64,000 nucleotides of DNA from assembly GCF_900096975.1 (NCBI RefSeq), contig NZ_FMYQ01000004.1, forward strand, positions 217,589 through 281,588. The letters are read 5' to 3'. The notes under the pieces were generated by a model. That model was not told where the DNA came from. It was given only the letters and a program-made list of their open reading frames with translations, and did not search any database. Shown one piece after another: positions 54,867 to 63,853 of this stretch (the stretch's first letter is position 1; each line of letters starts with the position of its first letter). Origin of the DNA: Paraburkholderia lycopersici (GTDB lineage: Bacteria > Pseudomonadota > Gammaproteobacteria > Burkholderiales > Burkholderiaceae). Made by a program: the position numbers and the translations under genes.

Positions 54867-56591
54867 ATGACCGGGTTCACCCCTTCCGCGCAGGCTTTCA
54901 TCGACGCACGCGAGCTGCTGCTGCGTCACCGCACCGACTACTCACGCGCCTACGATGAATTCGCATGGCCGAAGCTCGATACGTTCAACTGGGCGCTCGA
55001 CTACTTCGACGTGATGGCGCGCGGGAACGACAACCCGGCGCTGTGGATCGTCGACGATCTCGCGAATGGCGGCACGCGCTATTCGTTCGCGCAGATGTCC
55101 GAGCGCTCTTCGCGCATGGCGAACTTTCTGCGCGAGCAGGGCGTCGCGCGCGGCGACCGTCTGCTTTTGATGCTGCCGAACCGCGTCGAACTCTGGGACG
55201 TCATGCTCGCGGCGATGAAGCTGGGCGCGGTGGTGCTGCCCGCCACGACGCAACTCTCGCCCGACGACGTGCGCGAGCGCGTGGAAACGGGCGGCGCGCG
55301 CTACGTCGTCGTGGACGCCGCCGAACTCGTCAAATTCGACGCGCTCGATGCCGGCGTGAAGCGCATCGCGGTGGGTGCGCCGCCGCATGCGGGCGAGGCG
55401 TGGATCGACCTTTCGCGCGCGTACGAGGCGAGCCCCGCATTCGAGCCCGACGGACCCACGCGCGCCACCGACCCGCTCCTGCTCTACTTCACCTCGGGCA
55501 CGACCTCGAAGCCCAAGCTCGTCGAGCACACGCACGAAAGCTACCCCGTGGGCCATCTTTCGACGATGTACTGGATCGGCCTCATGCCTGGCGACGTCCA
55601 CTGGAACATCAGTTCGCCGGGCTGGGCCAAGCATGCGTGGAGCTGCTTCTTCGCGCCGTGGAACGCGCAGGCCTGCGTGTTCGTCTACAACTATGCGCGC
55701 TTCGTGCCGAAAGACACGCTCGCCGCGCTCGTGCAATGCGGCGTGACCACGCTGTGCGCGCCGCCCACGGTGTGGCGCATGCTCGTGCAGGAGCCGCTCG
55801 CGTCGTATGCCGTCAAGCTGCGCGAGATCGTGGGCGCGGGCGAACCGCTCAATCCCGAGATCATCGAACGCGTGCGCCACGCGTGGGGCATCACGATCCG
55901 CGACGGCTACGGACAGACCGAAACGACCTGCCAGATCGGCAACTCGCCGGGCCAGCCCGTGGTGCCGGGATCGATGGGGCGGCCACTGCCCGGCTACCGC
56001 GTGGAACTCGTCGACCCCGACGATCAGCCGGTGGGCGAAGGCGAAATTGCGCTGCCGCTTGGGCGTAATTCGGCGCTTCGCCCGCTCGGCCTGATGACGG
56101 GCTATGCGAACAACGCGAAGGCGACCGAATACGCAATGCGCAACGGCTACTATCACACGTCCGACGTCGCCATGCGCCGAGACGACGGTTACTACGTCTA
56201 CGTGGGCCGCGCCGACGACGTATTCAAGTCGTCGGACTACCGTCTGAGTCCATTCGAACTGGAAAGCGTGTTGATCGAGCACGAAGCGATCGCCGAAGCG
56301 GCGGTCGTGCCGAGCCCGGACAACCTGCGTCTCTCGGTGCCGAAGGCGTTCGTCATCGTGCGTCAAGGTTATGAAGCCGGGCCCGATCTCGCGCGGGAGG
56401 TGTTCCGCTTCTCTCGCGAAAAGCTCGCGCCGTACAAGCGCATTCGCCGCCTGCAGTTCAGCGATCTGCCGAAGACGATCTCGGGAAAAATCCGCCGCGT
56501 CGAGCTGCGCCGCCGTGAAATGGAACGCGACGCCGGCATTGCACGCCAGCCCGACGAGTACTGGGAAGAGGATTTTCCCGAGCTTCGCTAA
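54867..56591 (+). CDS. Acyl-CoA synthetase (AMP-forming)
   Basis: The 574-aa product has the ANL-superfamily motifs: LLYFTSGTTSKPKLVEHTH (phosphate-binding P-loop, about 205-223), a GYGQTETTC segment (about 346), a YHTSDVAMRRDDGYYVYVGR stretch (about 427-446) and the C-terminal Lys in LPKTISGKIRRVELR. It activates a carboxylate to acyl-CoA; branched short-chain acids such as isobutyrate fit the context, but substrate cannot be read. GGAGACGACG precedes the ATG; a TTG four codons earlier is possible. It is the second gene of the cluster. Confidence 0.9.
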   Translation: MTGFTPSAQAFIDARELLLRHRTDYSRAYDEFAWPKLDTFNWALDYFDVMARGNDNPALWIVDDLANGGTRYSFAQMSERSSRMANFLREQGVARGDRLLLMLPNRVELWDVMLAAMKLGAVVLPATTQLSPDDVRERVETGGARYVVVDAAELVKFDALDAGVKRIAVGAPPHAGEAWIDLSRAYEASPAFEPDGPTRATDPLLLYFTSGTTSKPKLVEHTHESYPVGHLSTMYWIGLMPGDVHWNISSPGWAKHAWSCFFAPWNAQACVFVYNYARFVPKDTLAALVQCGVTTLCAPPTVWRMLVQEPLASYAVKLREIVGAGEPLNPEIIERVRHAWGITIRDGYGQTETTCQIGNSPGQPVVPGSMGRPLPGYRVELVDPDDQPVGEGEIALPLGRNSALRPLGLMTGYANNAKATEYAMRNGYYHTSDVAMRRDDGYYVYVGRADDVFKSSDYRLSPFELESVLIEHEAIAEAAVVPSPDNLRLSVPKAFVIVRQGYEAGPDLAREVFRFSREKLAPYKRIRRLQFSDLPKTISGKIRRVELRRREMERDAGIARQPDEYWEEDFPELR

Positions 56592-56610
56592 TATCTCAAC
56601 GGAGTCCGAA

Positions 56611-57396
56611 ATGATTGAATTCGAATACGCGCATGATGGCGCGGTGGCTGTGCTCACGCTATCGCGGCCGCCCGCGAACGCCTTTACCGTCGATGGGTTG
56701 CGCCAGCTCCAGCAGGTGGTCGAGGCGTTCGACCGCGAGCCCCAGGTGCGCGCCGTCGTGATTACGGGCAGCGGACCGAAGTTCTTCAGCGCGGGCGCAG
56801 ACCTCAATGCTTTCGCCGAAGGCGACCGCGAGGTCGCGCGTACAGCGGCGGGCGCGTTCGGCGCGGCTTTCGAAGCGCTGCAGAACGCGCGGCCCGTGGT
56901 GATCGCCGCGATCAACGGCTACGCGATGGGTGGTGGCCTCGAGTGCGCGCTCTCATGCGACATCCGCATTGCCGAGGAACACGCGCAGCTCGCGCTGCCC
57001 GAGCCCGCCGTGGGGCTGCTGCCTTCCGGCTGCGGCACGCAGACCTTGCCCTGGCTCGTAGGCGAAGGCTGGGCCAAGCGCATTATCCTCACGGGCGAGC
57101 GCGTGAATGCGCAAACGGCGCTGCGCATCGGGCTCGTGGAGGAAGTCGTCGCGACGGGCGGCGCGCGCGAGGCCGCGCTCGCGATGGCGGCGCGCGTTGC
57201 TGGCCTGAGCCCGCAGGCCGTGACGGCCAGCAAGGCGCTTATCCATCAGGCGCGCAACGGCGTGCCGCGCGGCGCGGCGCTCGCGGTCGAGCGCGAGCGC
57301 TTTGTCGATCTGTTCGACTCGCCCAACCAGCGCGAGGGCGTCAACGCGTTTCTGGAGAAACGCAAGCCGCGCTGGCACATTGAAACGGAGAGCTAA
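56611..57396 (+). CDS. Enoyl-CoA hydratase/isomerase family protein
   Basis: The 261-aa crotonase has GSGPKFFSAGADLNAFAEGD (about 55-74), INGYAMGGGLECALSCDIRI (about 102-121) and the catalytic region LALPEPAVGLLPSGCGTQTL (about 128-147). It would hydrate an alpha,beta-unsaturated acyl-CoA such as methacrylyl-CoA. It is 19 nt after the synthetase gene and 3 nt before the next crotonase. Its start is the first ATG with ribosome site CGGAG. Confidence 0.9.
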   Translation: MIEFEYAHDGAVAVLTLSRPPANAFTVDGLRQLQQVVEAFDREPQVRAVVITGSGPKFFSAGADLNAFAEGDREVARTAAGAFGAAFEALQNARPVVIAAINGYAMGGGLECALSCDIRIAEEHAQLALPEPAVGLLPSGCGTQTLPWLVGEGWAKRIILTGERVNAQTALRIGLVEEVVATGGAREAALAMAARVAGLSPQAVTASKALIHQARNGVPRGAALAVERERFVDLFDSPNQREGVNAFLEKRKPRWHIETES

Positions 57397-57399
57397 GTC

Positions 57400-58548
57400 A
57401 TGAATGCAACACCCGCTTCCGTCTCGGCCGCACCGGAAGCCGAACACGACGTGCTGTTTCGCGTGGTCAATCGCGTGGCGATCGTCACGCTCAATCGTCC
57501 GGCGGCGCTCAATGCGCTCTCTCACGCCATGGTGCGCGAACTGGCGGTGCTGCTGGAGCGCGTGCGCTCGGACGACGATATCGTTGCGCTGGTGCTGGAG
57601 GGCGCGGGCCCGAAAGGCTTTTGCGCGGGCGGCGACGTGCGCGCGCTCTATCAGCTTGCGCGCGACAAAGCGCGTGACGGCGCAAACGGCTGGCAACAAT
57701 TCTTCGTCGACGAATATCGGCTCGACTACCGGTTGCACACTTTTTCCAGGCCCATCGTCGCGCTGCTCGACGGCGTGACGATGGGCGGCGGCATGGGGCT
57801 CGGCCAGGCGGCGGCGCTGCGCGTGGCGACCTCGCGCACGAAGATCGCGATGCCGGAAACGCGCATCGGTCTGTTGCCCGATGTGGGCGCGACGCATTTC
57901 CTCGCGAAGATGCCGGTGGAGATGGAACTTTACGTCGGCTTGACCGGCGCGACGCTCGGCGGTGCGGACGCGGTGCATTGCCGTCTCGCGGATGCCTGCG
58001 TGCCCGCCGAGTGGCTCGACGGCTACGAGGCGCGCCTCGCGGCCGCGCAATGGACAGGCGACGTGCACGCCGCGCTGCGCGAGATTTTCGTCGCGCCGTG
58101 CCACGAAGCCGGCGACGGCACGCTGGCCTCGTTCGCGCCGCTCATCGTGCGTCACTTCGACCGCCGCGCGCGTGTCGAGCAGATCGTGGCCTCGCTGCGC
58201 GCCGACCTCGAACGCGAGCACACGCAACCCGAGCGTGCCTGGCTCGAAGCCACGCTCGACGCGCTCACGCACCATTCGCCCACGATGCTCGAAGTCACGC
58301 GCGAGGCGCTGCTGCGCGGTCGCCAGATGACGCTCGCCGAGAGCTTTCGCATGGAGCTTGGCATCGTAGGCCGCGCGATCGGGGAGGGCGACTTCTGCGA
58401 AGGCGTGCGTGCGCATCTCGTCGACAAGGATCGCAAGCCGCGCTGGGCGCCTGCAACGCTCGTCGAAGTACGGCCCGAGCGCGTGCAGCATTTTCTGGCT
58501 TCGCCATGGCGCGGCGAGGCGCATCCGCTGGCGGATCTCGGCGCCTGA
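57400..58548 (+). CDS. 3-Hydroxyisobutyryl-CoA hydrolase-like crotonase
   Basis: The 382-aa length and the layout are those of HIBYL-CoA hydrolases, not of ordinary 260-aa hydratases. It has GAGPKGFCAGGDVRALYQLA (about 69-88), LDGVTMGGGMGLGQAAALRV (about 123-142) and the Glu-containing MPETRIGLLPDVGATHFLAK, with the extra C-terminal domain RKPRWAPATLVEVRPERVQH. It would release 3-hydroxyisobutyrate from its CoA ester in valine breakdown. mmsA/mmsB are not in this window. Confidence 0.9.
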   Translation: MNATPASVSAAPEAEHDVLFRVVNRVAIVTLNRPAALNALSHAMVRELAVLLERVRSDDDIVALVLEGAGPKGFCAGGDVRALYQLARDKARDGANGWQQFFVDEYRLDYRLHTFSRPIVALLDGVTMGGGMGLGQAAALRVATSRTKIAMPETRIGLLPDVGATHFLAKMPVEMELYVGLTGATLGGADAVHCRLADACVPAEWLDGYEARLAAAQWTGDVHAALREIFVAPCHEAGDGTLASFAPLIVRHFDRRARVEQIVASLRADLEREHTQPERAWLEATLDALTHHSPTMLEVTREALLRGRQMTLAESFRMELGIVGRAIGEGDFCEGVRAHLVDKDRKPRWAPATLVEVRPERVQHFLASPWRGEAHPLADLGA

Positions 58549-58701
58549 ACAACGGCCAGGCGTTCGTGCGCGAGACCTTCAGTCGGAGGACTCGCGCGCA
58601 GCCGGCTCGCGTTCGCTCACGGCGGCACGCGCGCCGCGTCTGCAATGACGCTGGCGAGCAGCGCGCCGTTCGCGAGGCGGGCGTATGAAACGGCGCGGCG
58701 C

Positions 58702-59022
58702 TTACAGGTAGCTGCAAACGTAGTCGAGCGTCTCGATCACGTCGATGTCGAAGCGGCTCTTGCCCGGCACGGAGAACGACTCTCCGGCGCTGTAAGTCTT
58801 CCACTCGTCGGCGCCATCCAGGCGGATGCGGCACTTGCCGGCCTGCACTTCCATGAGTTCGGCGGCGTCGGTGCCGAAGTTGAGCGTGCCCGGAAGGATC
58901 ACGCCGAGCGTCTTGCGGGAGCCGTCGGCGAACAGCACCGTGTGCGAGACGCACTTGCCGTCGAAGTAGACGTTGGCGCGTTTGATTACGGAAACCTGGT
59001 CGAATTGCGTTGCTGCCGTCAT
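58702..59022 (-). CDS. ppnP: Pyrimidine/purine nucleoside phosphorylase
   Basis: PpnP splits nucleosides with phosphate to a free base and ribose-1-phosphate. The 106-aa cupin-fold product has [20 protein letters not shown] (about 17-36), [20 protein letters not shown] and the C-terminal [19 protein letters not shown] region. Length and motifs match YaiE/PpnP (94-106 aa). The gene stands alone; it points away from the valine-type cluster. Confidence 0.93.
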   Translation of the reverse strand: MTAATQFDQVSVIKRANVYFDGKCVSHTVLFADGSRKTLGVILPGTLNFGTDAAELMEVQAGKCRIRLDGADEWKTYSAGESFSVPGKSRFDIDVIETLDYVCSYL

Positions 59023-59195
59023 GGGATCTTCTCTTCCTCTGGTCGTCGGGGGTCGTCGTGAATGGAGTCGTACGCCGCGGCGGCACGGTCGTCCGCGGCG
59101 AGCCCGTCATCATACCGGCAGTTAGGTCAGGCGGGGGCGTCGACTCCATGCCGCTGCCTGTTGTCGCGCGTACCGTGCGGCGCTCCGGGTTCCGC

Positions 59196-59231
59196 AAAAA
59201 AAGGGGCGCTCGAAAAAGCGCCCCTTTTTTG
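59196..59231. terminator. Bidirectional rho-independent terminator after the encapsulin gene
   Basis: GGGGCGCT (59203-59210) pairs with AGCGCCCC (59217-59224), loop CGAAAA, with A7 to the left and T6 to the right. On the minus strand it ends the DyP-encapsulin transcript 24 nt after the encapsulin stop. Confidence 0.9.
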
Positions 59232-59254
59232 CCGCCCGCCAATCGGCGCGACGC

Positions 59255-60055
59255 TTATTCCGGCTTCACCGCCACCGAAGCCTCGGCGGTCAGCAGCATG
59301 AACGTGAAGCTCTCCTGCAGGTAGAGCTTCACGCTGTTCTCGTCGTGCGACGAATAGCCGATCGACACATCCTGCCCGAGGTGGAACGCGAAATCGCCGC
59401 CACGGGTGCTCAGGATCGCGCCGCCCTCGATGGCCGGTGCCCAGATGATCTCGCCGTTCACGAGGCGGCGAATGTGCTCGAGAATCGGGTAGCTCTGATC
59501 GCTCGCTTCGCTCACGGCGGTGTACGCATCGGAGCCGAGCAGCACCGTGTACGGACCGTCCACGCCTTGCAGCCGCAATTGCTCGAGCGCCTTGGCGATC
59601 ACCTCCGGATATTCGCCGATATCGGCCGGCATCGGCAGCACGGGGTTCGACGTGCCTTCGCGAATGCCCGTGATCTGCGCGGCGCGGTAGCCGTCGAAGA
59701 TCGCGCGGTCTTCCGCGAACGCGAGGCGCGTGGCCGCGTCCTTGGCCGGCTGCCAGTCGGAGTCCTCGGCGCCGCGCTCCACGTCGTCGATCGCTTCGCG
59801 CGAGAGCTCGAACGGCACGCGCAGTTCGACGATCGCCTTCACTTCGCGCTGACGCGCGCGCATGCCTTCGAGCGGCGCCTCGATGCCGTTCTGGTGGCCC
59901 GTGCCGACGGCGGCGAGTGCGGGGCCGCCCGGGCCCTCGACGTCCACGACGCGGCGGCCCGCAAGGGAGCGCTTGAAGGTGCGCGCGACTTCTTCTTCGA
60001 TTTGCGACCACGCGGCCGTGGAAATCGGCGCCAGCTCGCGATGGAGGTTATTCAT
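59255..60055 (-). CDS. Encapsulin shell protein (family 1)
   Basis: The 266-aa product is a family 1 encapsulin (linocin M18-like, HK97 fold). It begins MNNLHRELAPISTAAWSQIE, with the SLAGRRVVDVEGPGGPALAA segment (about 33-52), the IVELRVPFELSREAIDDVER stretch, and the C-terminal VSIGYSSHDENSVKLYLQES region, all characteristic of shell protomers of about 265 aa. Such proteins assemble 24-nm T=1 icosahedral nanocompartments. AAGGAG lies ahead of the ATG, which overlaps the DyP stop, so shell and cargo are coupled. The cargo signal is on the upstream peroxidase. Confidence 0.94.
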   Translation of the reverse strand: MNNLHRELAPISTAAWSQIEEEVARTFKRSLAGRRVVDVEGPGGPALAAVGTGHQNGIEAPLEGMRARQREVKAIVELRVPFELSREAIDDVERGAEDSDWQPAKDAATRLAFAEDRAIFDGYRAAQITGIREGTSNPVLPMPADIGEYPEVIAKALEQLRLQGVDGPYTVLLGSDAYTAVSEASDQSYPILEHIRRLVNGEIIWAPAIEGGAILSTRGGDFAFHLGQDVSIGYSSHDENSVKLYLQESFTFMLLTAEASVAVKPE

Positions 60056-61133
60056 ACCGGGGTGCTCCTTTGAGGGATCCGATGGCGAGCGAGCCGTCCG
60101 CGGAGGGCGCGGCGGCAGGCTCGGTTTCTGTTGGTGCCGGGTTGGCGGTGTCCACCTCCACGGTGGGCGCGGTGCCTGGTTCGACTTCGGCAAGCGCTTC
60201 GAGCAGCGGCTGCGACGGTACGAAGAACAGGCCGCCCGTCACGGCGCGGCTGAAGTCGAGCAGGCGGTCGTAGTTGCCCGGCGGCACGCCGACGAACATG
60301 TTTTCGAGCATCTGTTCGATCGGCTGCGGCGAGCGCGCGTAGCCGATGAAGTAGGTGCCGAATTCGCCCGAGCCGGGCCGGCCGAACGGCATGTTGTCGC
60401 GCAGGATCTTGATCTCGTTGCCTGCGTTGTCTTCGAGCGTCGTGAGGGAGCTGTGCGACCAGCTCGGCTTCACGGCCTCGTCGAGTTCGATGTCCTGGAG
60501 CTTGGTGCGGCCGATGATGTGTTCCTGCGCCTCCACGGAAAGCGCGTTCCAGCCCTTCATGTCGTGCAGGTACTTCTGTACGAGCACGTAGCTGCCGCCG
60601 CAGAACTCGGGGTCCTCGTTTTCGCCGATCACCGTGAAATGAACCGCTTCGTTGCCGGTGGGATTCTCGGTGCCGTCGACGAAGCCGATCATCGCGCGCA
60701 TGTCGAAGTTGCGAAAGCCGTGCACTTCGTCGACGGTCGTGACCGCGCCTTCGAGGCGCTTCATGAGCTGCGTGGCGAGTTCGAAGCACAGGTCGGTTTC
60801 GTCGGCTCGAATGTGCAGCAAAATGTCGCCGGGCGTGGCAATGGCCTTGCGCTCGCCCGTGCCGAATTCACGGAACGCGTGCAGCCCGGCCGGGCGCGGC
60901 TCGCCGAACAGCTTGTCCCACGCGTCGGACGAAAAGCCCACCACGCATGAGAGATTGCCGGCCGGCACGCGCTTGCCGACCGCGCGCACGAGGTTGGCGA
61001 CGTCGGCGCACCAGGCGCGCACGGTGGCGCGGCTCGCGGCGTCTTCGTTGACGGTCGCAACGATGAAGAAGGCATTGCGCGTGACGGCGCTGGAGACGGA
61101 CTGCGGTTCCTGCGTGAGTGAGGCCGGCGTCAT
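60048..61133 (-). CDS. DyP-type haem peroxidase with encapsulin cargo-loading peptide
   Basis: The 361-aa product is a B-type dye-decolourising peroxidase. It has the GFVDGTENP motif (about 149-157) with the catalytic Asp, a His in PSWSHSSLTTLEDN as haem ligand, and ILRDNMPFG with the distal Arg and Asn. About 50 C-terminal residues form a Pro/Thr/Ala-rich linker ending DGSLAIGSLKGAPRYE, the encapsulation signal. The frame continues 15 codons further; this ATG fits family N-termini, though it lacks a strong ribosome site. It is the first gene of a two-gene operon with the shell. Confidence 0.94.
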   Translation of the reverse strand: MTPASLTQEPQSVSSAVTRNAFFIVATVNEDAASRATVRAWCADVANLVRAVGKRVPAGNLSCVVGFSSDAWDKLFGEPRPAGLHAFREFGTGERKAIATPGDILLHIRADETDLCFELATQLMKRLEGAVTTVDEVHGFRNFDMRAMIGFVDGTENPTGNEAVHFTVIGENEDPEFCGGSYVLVQKYLHDMKGWNALSVEAQEHIIGRTKLQDIELDEAVKPSWSHSSLTTLEDNAGNEIKILRDNMPFGRPGSGEFGTYFIGYARSPQPIEQMLENMFVGVPPGNYDRLLDFSRAVTGGLFFVPSQPLLEALAEVEPGTAPTVEVDTANPAPTETEPAAAPSADGSLAIGSLKGAPRYE

Positions 61134-61270
61134 GATGTGGGTATCGCTGGAGTCGGTGTGAAATCTGCTGTGCCGCATAGTTTAGCCAAAGTCGCGAAAA
61201 CGGGCGGTTTGCAGGCGAGCGGCTGGTCGTGCGAGGATAGTCGGCGTCATCGCCATCGTGGAGACACGCC

Positions 61271-61543
61271 ATGTGGGACCACACCGAGCACGAAGGCTTC
61301 GAGATCTGGGTGCTGCCGATTCCGGCGTTCGGGCCGCGCTCGCCCGAGCCGCTGTTTCACTACAGCGGCTACATCTGCCGGCACGGCGCGGACGCCCATC
61401 TCGAAGGAAGCAGCGTGCGCTTTCACGACATGATGCGCAACTACACCGGCCCCGACGCCGCGCTCGACGCCGCCTACGCGGAAGCGCGCAAGCGCATCGA
61501 CCGCTTTCGCGATACCGGCAGCTGGGCCGCAAGCGCGGCGTAA
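61271..61543 (+). CDS. Small hypothetical protein (90 aa)
   Basis: GTGGAG 6 nt ahead of the ATG supports the start. The product MWDHTEHEGFEIWVLPIPAF continues through SPEPLFHYSGYICRHGADAH and ends in a basic helix (ALDAAYAEARKRIDRFRDTG). It is probably a soluble protein of unknown family. It is divergent from the DyP-encapsulin operon by 137 bp, so it may share its regulatory region. Confidence 0.7.
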   Translation: MWDHTEHEGFEIWVLPIPAFGPRSPEPLFHYSGYICRHGADAHLEGSSVRFHDMMRNYTGPDAALDAAYAEARKRIDRFRDTGSWAASAA

Positions 61544-61547
61544 GCCC

Positions 61548-63605
61548 TCAGCGGCCGCCCTGCACGATCAGCTTCACGGGCCGCCCTTCGCAGCCCACCT
61601 CGCCCGGCAGCGTGAGCATGCGCCACCCGGCCGGCTGGTCGGGCGCGGTGAGGTCGGAGGCGTCGTCGGGGTAGGTGGTCAGCACGTTGAACGGCCAGGA
61701 CCCGCGGCGCAGCCGCTCATGCACGAGCGAGCCGATCCAGACGGGGGTAGGCTCGGCGCCGTTTCCATTGCCGTTGCTGCGCGGCGCGAGCGCATAGCCC
61801 GAAGGCCAGAAGCGCAGCACGTCGCGGCGGCTGCCCGGCTCGCCGGTGTCGCCCGTGAGGCGCGCGCGGGCGAACACCAGCGGCGAGGGCAGGCCGTTGT
61901 TCAGCTTCGGCAAGAGCGGCAGCGTCATGACGTCCACACGCGGCGCGACGAGCGAAAGCACGCTCCTCACCGAGATCTGCGGGCCCTCGCTCCAGCCGGC
62001 GTCGCGCAGCGCCGCGCGCAGATTCTCGCGGCTCGCGGCCCACTGGATCGTCATCGGCTCGCGCCGCGCGCCCTTCATGTCGAAGCGATAGCACGCCAGC
62101 GTCTTCCATAGCGAATCGCTCCACTGCATCTGCGTGACGACGACGGGCGCCCGCGGCGCCGCGGCGGCACCCGAAGGCGGCGTGGGACGGCGCCCCGGCG
62201 GGACTGTCTGCAGGAGAACCGCGGCGACCAGCACGAAGAGCACAACGGGAGGCACGAAAGCGCGCTGCGGCGGCCGCTTCGGGTAGCGCCAGAGCGACGT
62301 GAGCACCACGACCGCCACCCAGATCGAGGCGAAGGCCGCGCCGCCGATGGCGTCGGAGAACAGGAAGCGGTCGAAATAGAGCCCCGCGAACGCCACGGCC
62401 ACCACGATGCCATTGCCGAGCGCGGCGACGAGCGCGGCCTCCAGCATGCTCGCGCGCCGCACGAGCAGGAACATCACGAAGCCGTAGACGATCACCATCG
62501 AGGCCACGCGGTCGCTCGGAAACACGTAGGCTTCGACGCTCTCGCCGCCGCCCGCCGAGTGGTGGATCACGAAGCGCAGGACGAGGATGAGCAGTTGCGA
62601 AACACCGGCCGCGAGCATCCAGTAAGCGATGGTGCGCCAGCGCCGCTCGAGCACCATCCATACGCTCACGGTCGCGATGAGCGCCGTGAGCGTCCACGTG
62701 CTGCCGAGCGTTTCGACGCGCGCGAGCGCTTCGTCGGCCCAGGTGGTGCGGATCGACTGGAGGAACTGGCGCACGGACTGGTCGAGCTGCACGAGCGGCG
62801 CGCCGCGCAGCACGTTGCCGAGCACATACGAGAACACGGCCGCGCACACGGGCACGAGGCCCGTAATCACGATGATGGGACCCAGCGCGGGCTGTGCCGG
62901 GTCGAGCAGACGCGCGAGGCGCCGCGATACGCGTCCCGGATGCTGCGCTGCCCACTGTGCGGCGCTGCGCCGCGACGCGCCGGCCCAGTTGTCGATGTGC
63001 AGCAGCAGCATGCGCACGAAACGCCAGATGAGCCAGACCGCGAGCGCGACGATGCCGATGATGACGACGAGCCGGAACGACACCGCGCCCGCGAGCTGGA
63101 GCGAGGCGCCGAACACCACGCCGGGCACGATGTGCGCGGGCGCCCAGATGAGCGCGGAAAGCACGTTCATCACGAAAAAGCGCATGGGCGCCATGCCGGC
63201 CATGCCCGCGACGATCGGCACGACGGCGCGCAGCGGCGCGATGAAGCGCGCGAGGATCACGCTGCGCGTGCCGTGGCTCGCGAAATAGGCCTGCGCGCGC
63301 TCGAGAATGCCGGGGTGGCGGCTGAACGGCCACATCTGGGCCAGCGAGCCGCGGTGGCGGTGGCCGACCCAGAAGCTCACGCCGTCGCCGGCCACGGCGC
63401 CCGCGATGGCGCAGACGAAGAGCCAGCCGAGGTTGATCGCGCCCGTGGCCGCGAACGCACCCGCGATGAACATGGCCGTGCTGCCGGGGATGAAGGTGCC
63501 GATGAGCGCCAGCGACTCGAGGAAGGCGGCGAGCACGACGACCGCGAGCGTCCACGCGGCATGCGCGGCGAGCAGGTGCAGCAGGTGATCGTAGGCGTGC
63601 TCCAT
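61548..63605 (-). CDS. DedA-PAP2-LssY fusion membrane protein
   Basis: The 685-aa product joins three modules. Residues 1-200 are a DedA/SNARE-associated domain (FLESLALIGTFIPGSTAMFI, GDGVSFWVGHRHRG, SVILARFIAPLRAVVPIVAG). About 235-450 is a PAP2-type phosphatase domain with several membrane helices (VFPSDRVASMVIVYG is the region of the PSxH motif). The soluble C-terminal part (about 470-685) is LssY-like (WAASRENLRAALRDAGWSEG). DedA domains act as lipid scramblases and PAP2 as lipid phosphatases, so it may move and dephosphorylate lipid carriers; that is inference. The frame extends 41 codons upstream; the chosen ATG is the first at the domain boundary, with no strong ribosome site. Confidence 0.85.
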   Translation of the reverse strand: MEHAYDHLLHLLAAHAAWTLAVVVLAAFLESLALIGTFIPGSTAMFIAGAFAATGAINLGWLFVCAIAGAVAGDGVSFWVGHRHRGSLAQMWPFSRHPGILERAQAYFASHGTRSVILARFIAPLRAVVPIVAGMAGMAPMRFFVMNVLSALIWAPAHIVPGVVFGASLQLAGAVSFRLVVIIGIVALAVWLIWRFVRMLLLHIDNWAGASRRSAAQWAAQHPGRVSRRLARLLDPAQPALGPIIVITGLVPVCAAVFSYVLGNVLRGAPLVQLDQSVRQFLQSIRTTWADEALARVETLGSTWTLTALIATVSVWMVLERRWRTIAYWMLAAGVSQLLILVLRFVIHHSAGGGESVEAYVFPSDRVASMVIVYGFVMFLLVRRASMLEAALVAALGNGIVVAVAFAGLYFDRFLFSDAIGGAAFASIWVAVVVLTSLWRYPKRPPQRAFVPPVVLFVLVAAVLLQTVPPGRRPTPPSGAAAAPRAPVVVTQMQWSDSLWKTLACYRFDMKGARREPMTIQWAASRENLRAALRDAGWSEGPQISVRSVLSLVAPRVDVMTLPLLPKLNNGLPSPLVFARARLTGDTGEPGSRRDVLRFWPSGYALAPRSNGNGNGAEPTPVWIGSLVHERLRRGSWPFNVLTTYPDDASDLTAPDQPAGWRMLTLPGEVGCEGRPVKLIVQGGR

Positions 63606-63853
63606 CGACGGGGCGGGTTCGTTCTGGGCGCTCGCGCGGGGTGCGCAACGAGCGGACGGGCGTCGGCCCGCATCTTGCCTGACGCGGCGCGCGCGGCCTT
63701 CAGGCGCAATATAACCGGGCGCGCGCAAGTGCGTGCGGCGGGGCGCAGTGCCGCTGGGGGGGATGGGCGAGGGGATGCGGCGCGCATTGGCGCCGCTTGA
63801 GGAGGCGGGGCCGCGTCGCGCGACGGCGACGCGGTCGGCTGGCTGGCGGCGCG

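Noticed and set aside
54942..56915. 657-codon frame antisense to the acyl-CoA synthetase
   Set aside because: Shadow frame; the sense strand has all ANL motifs.
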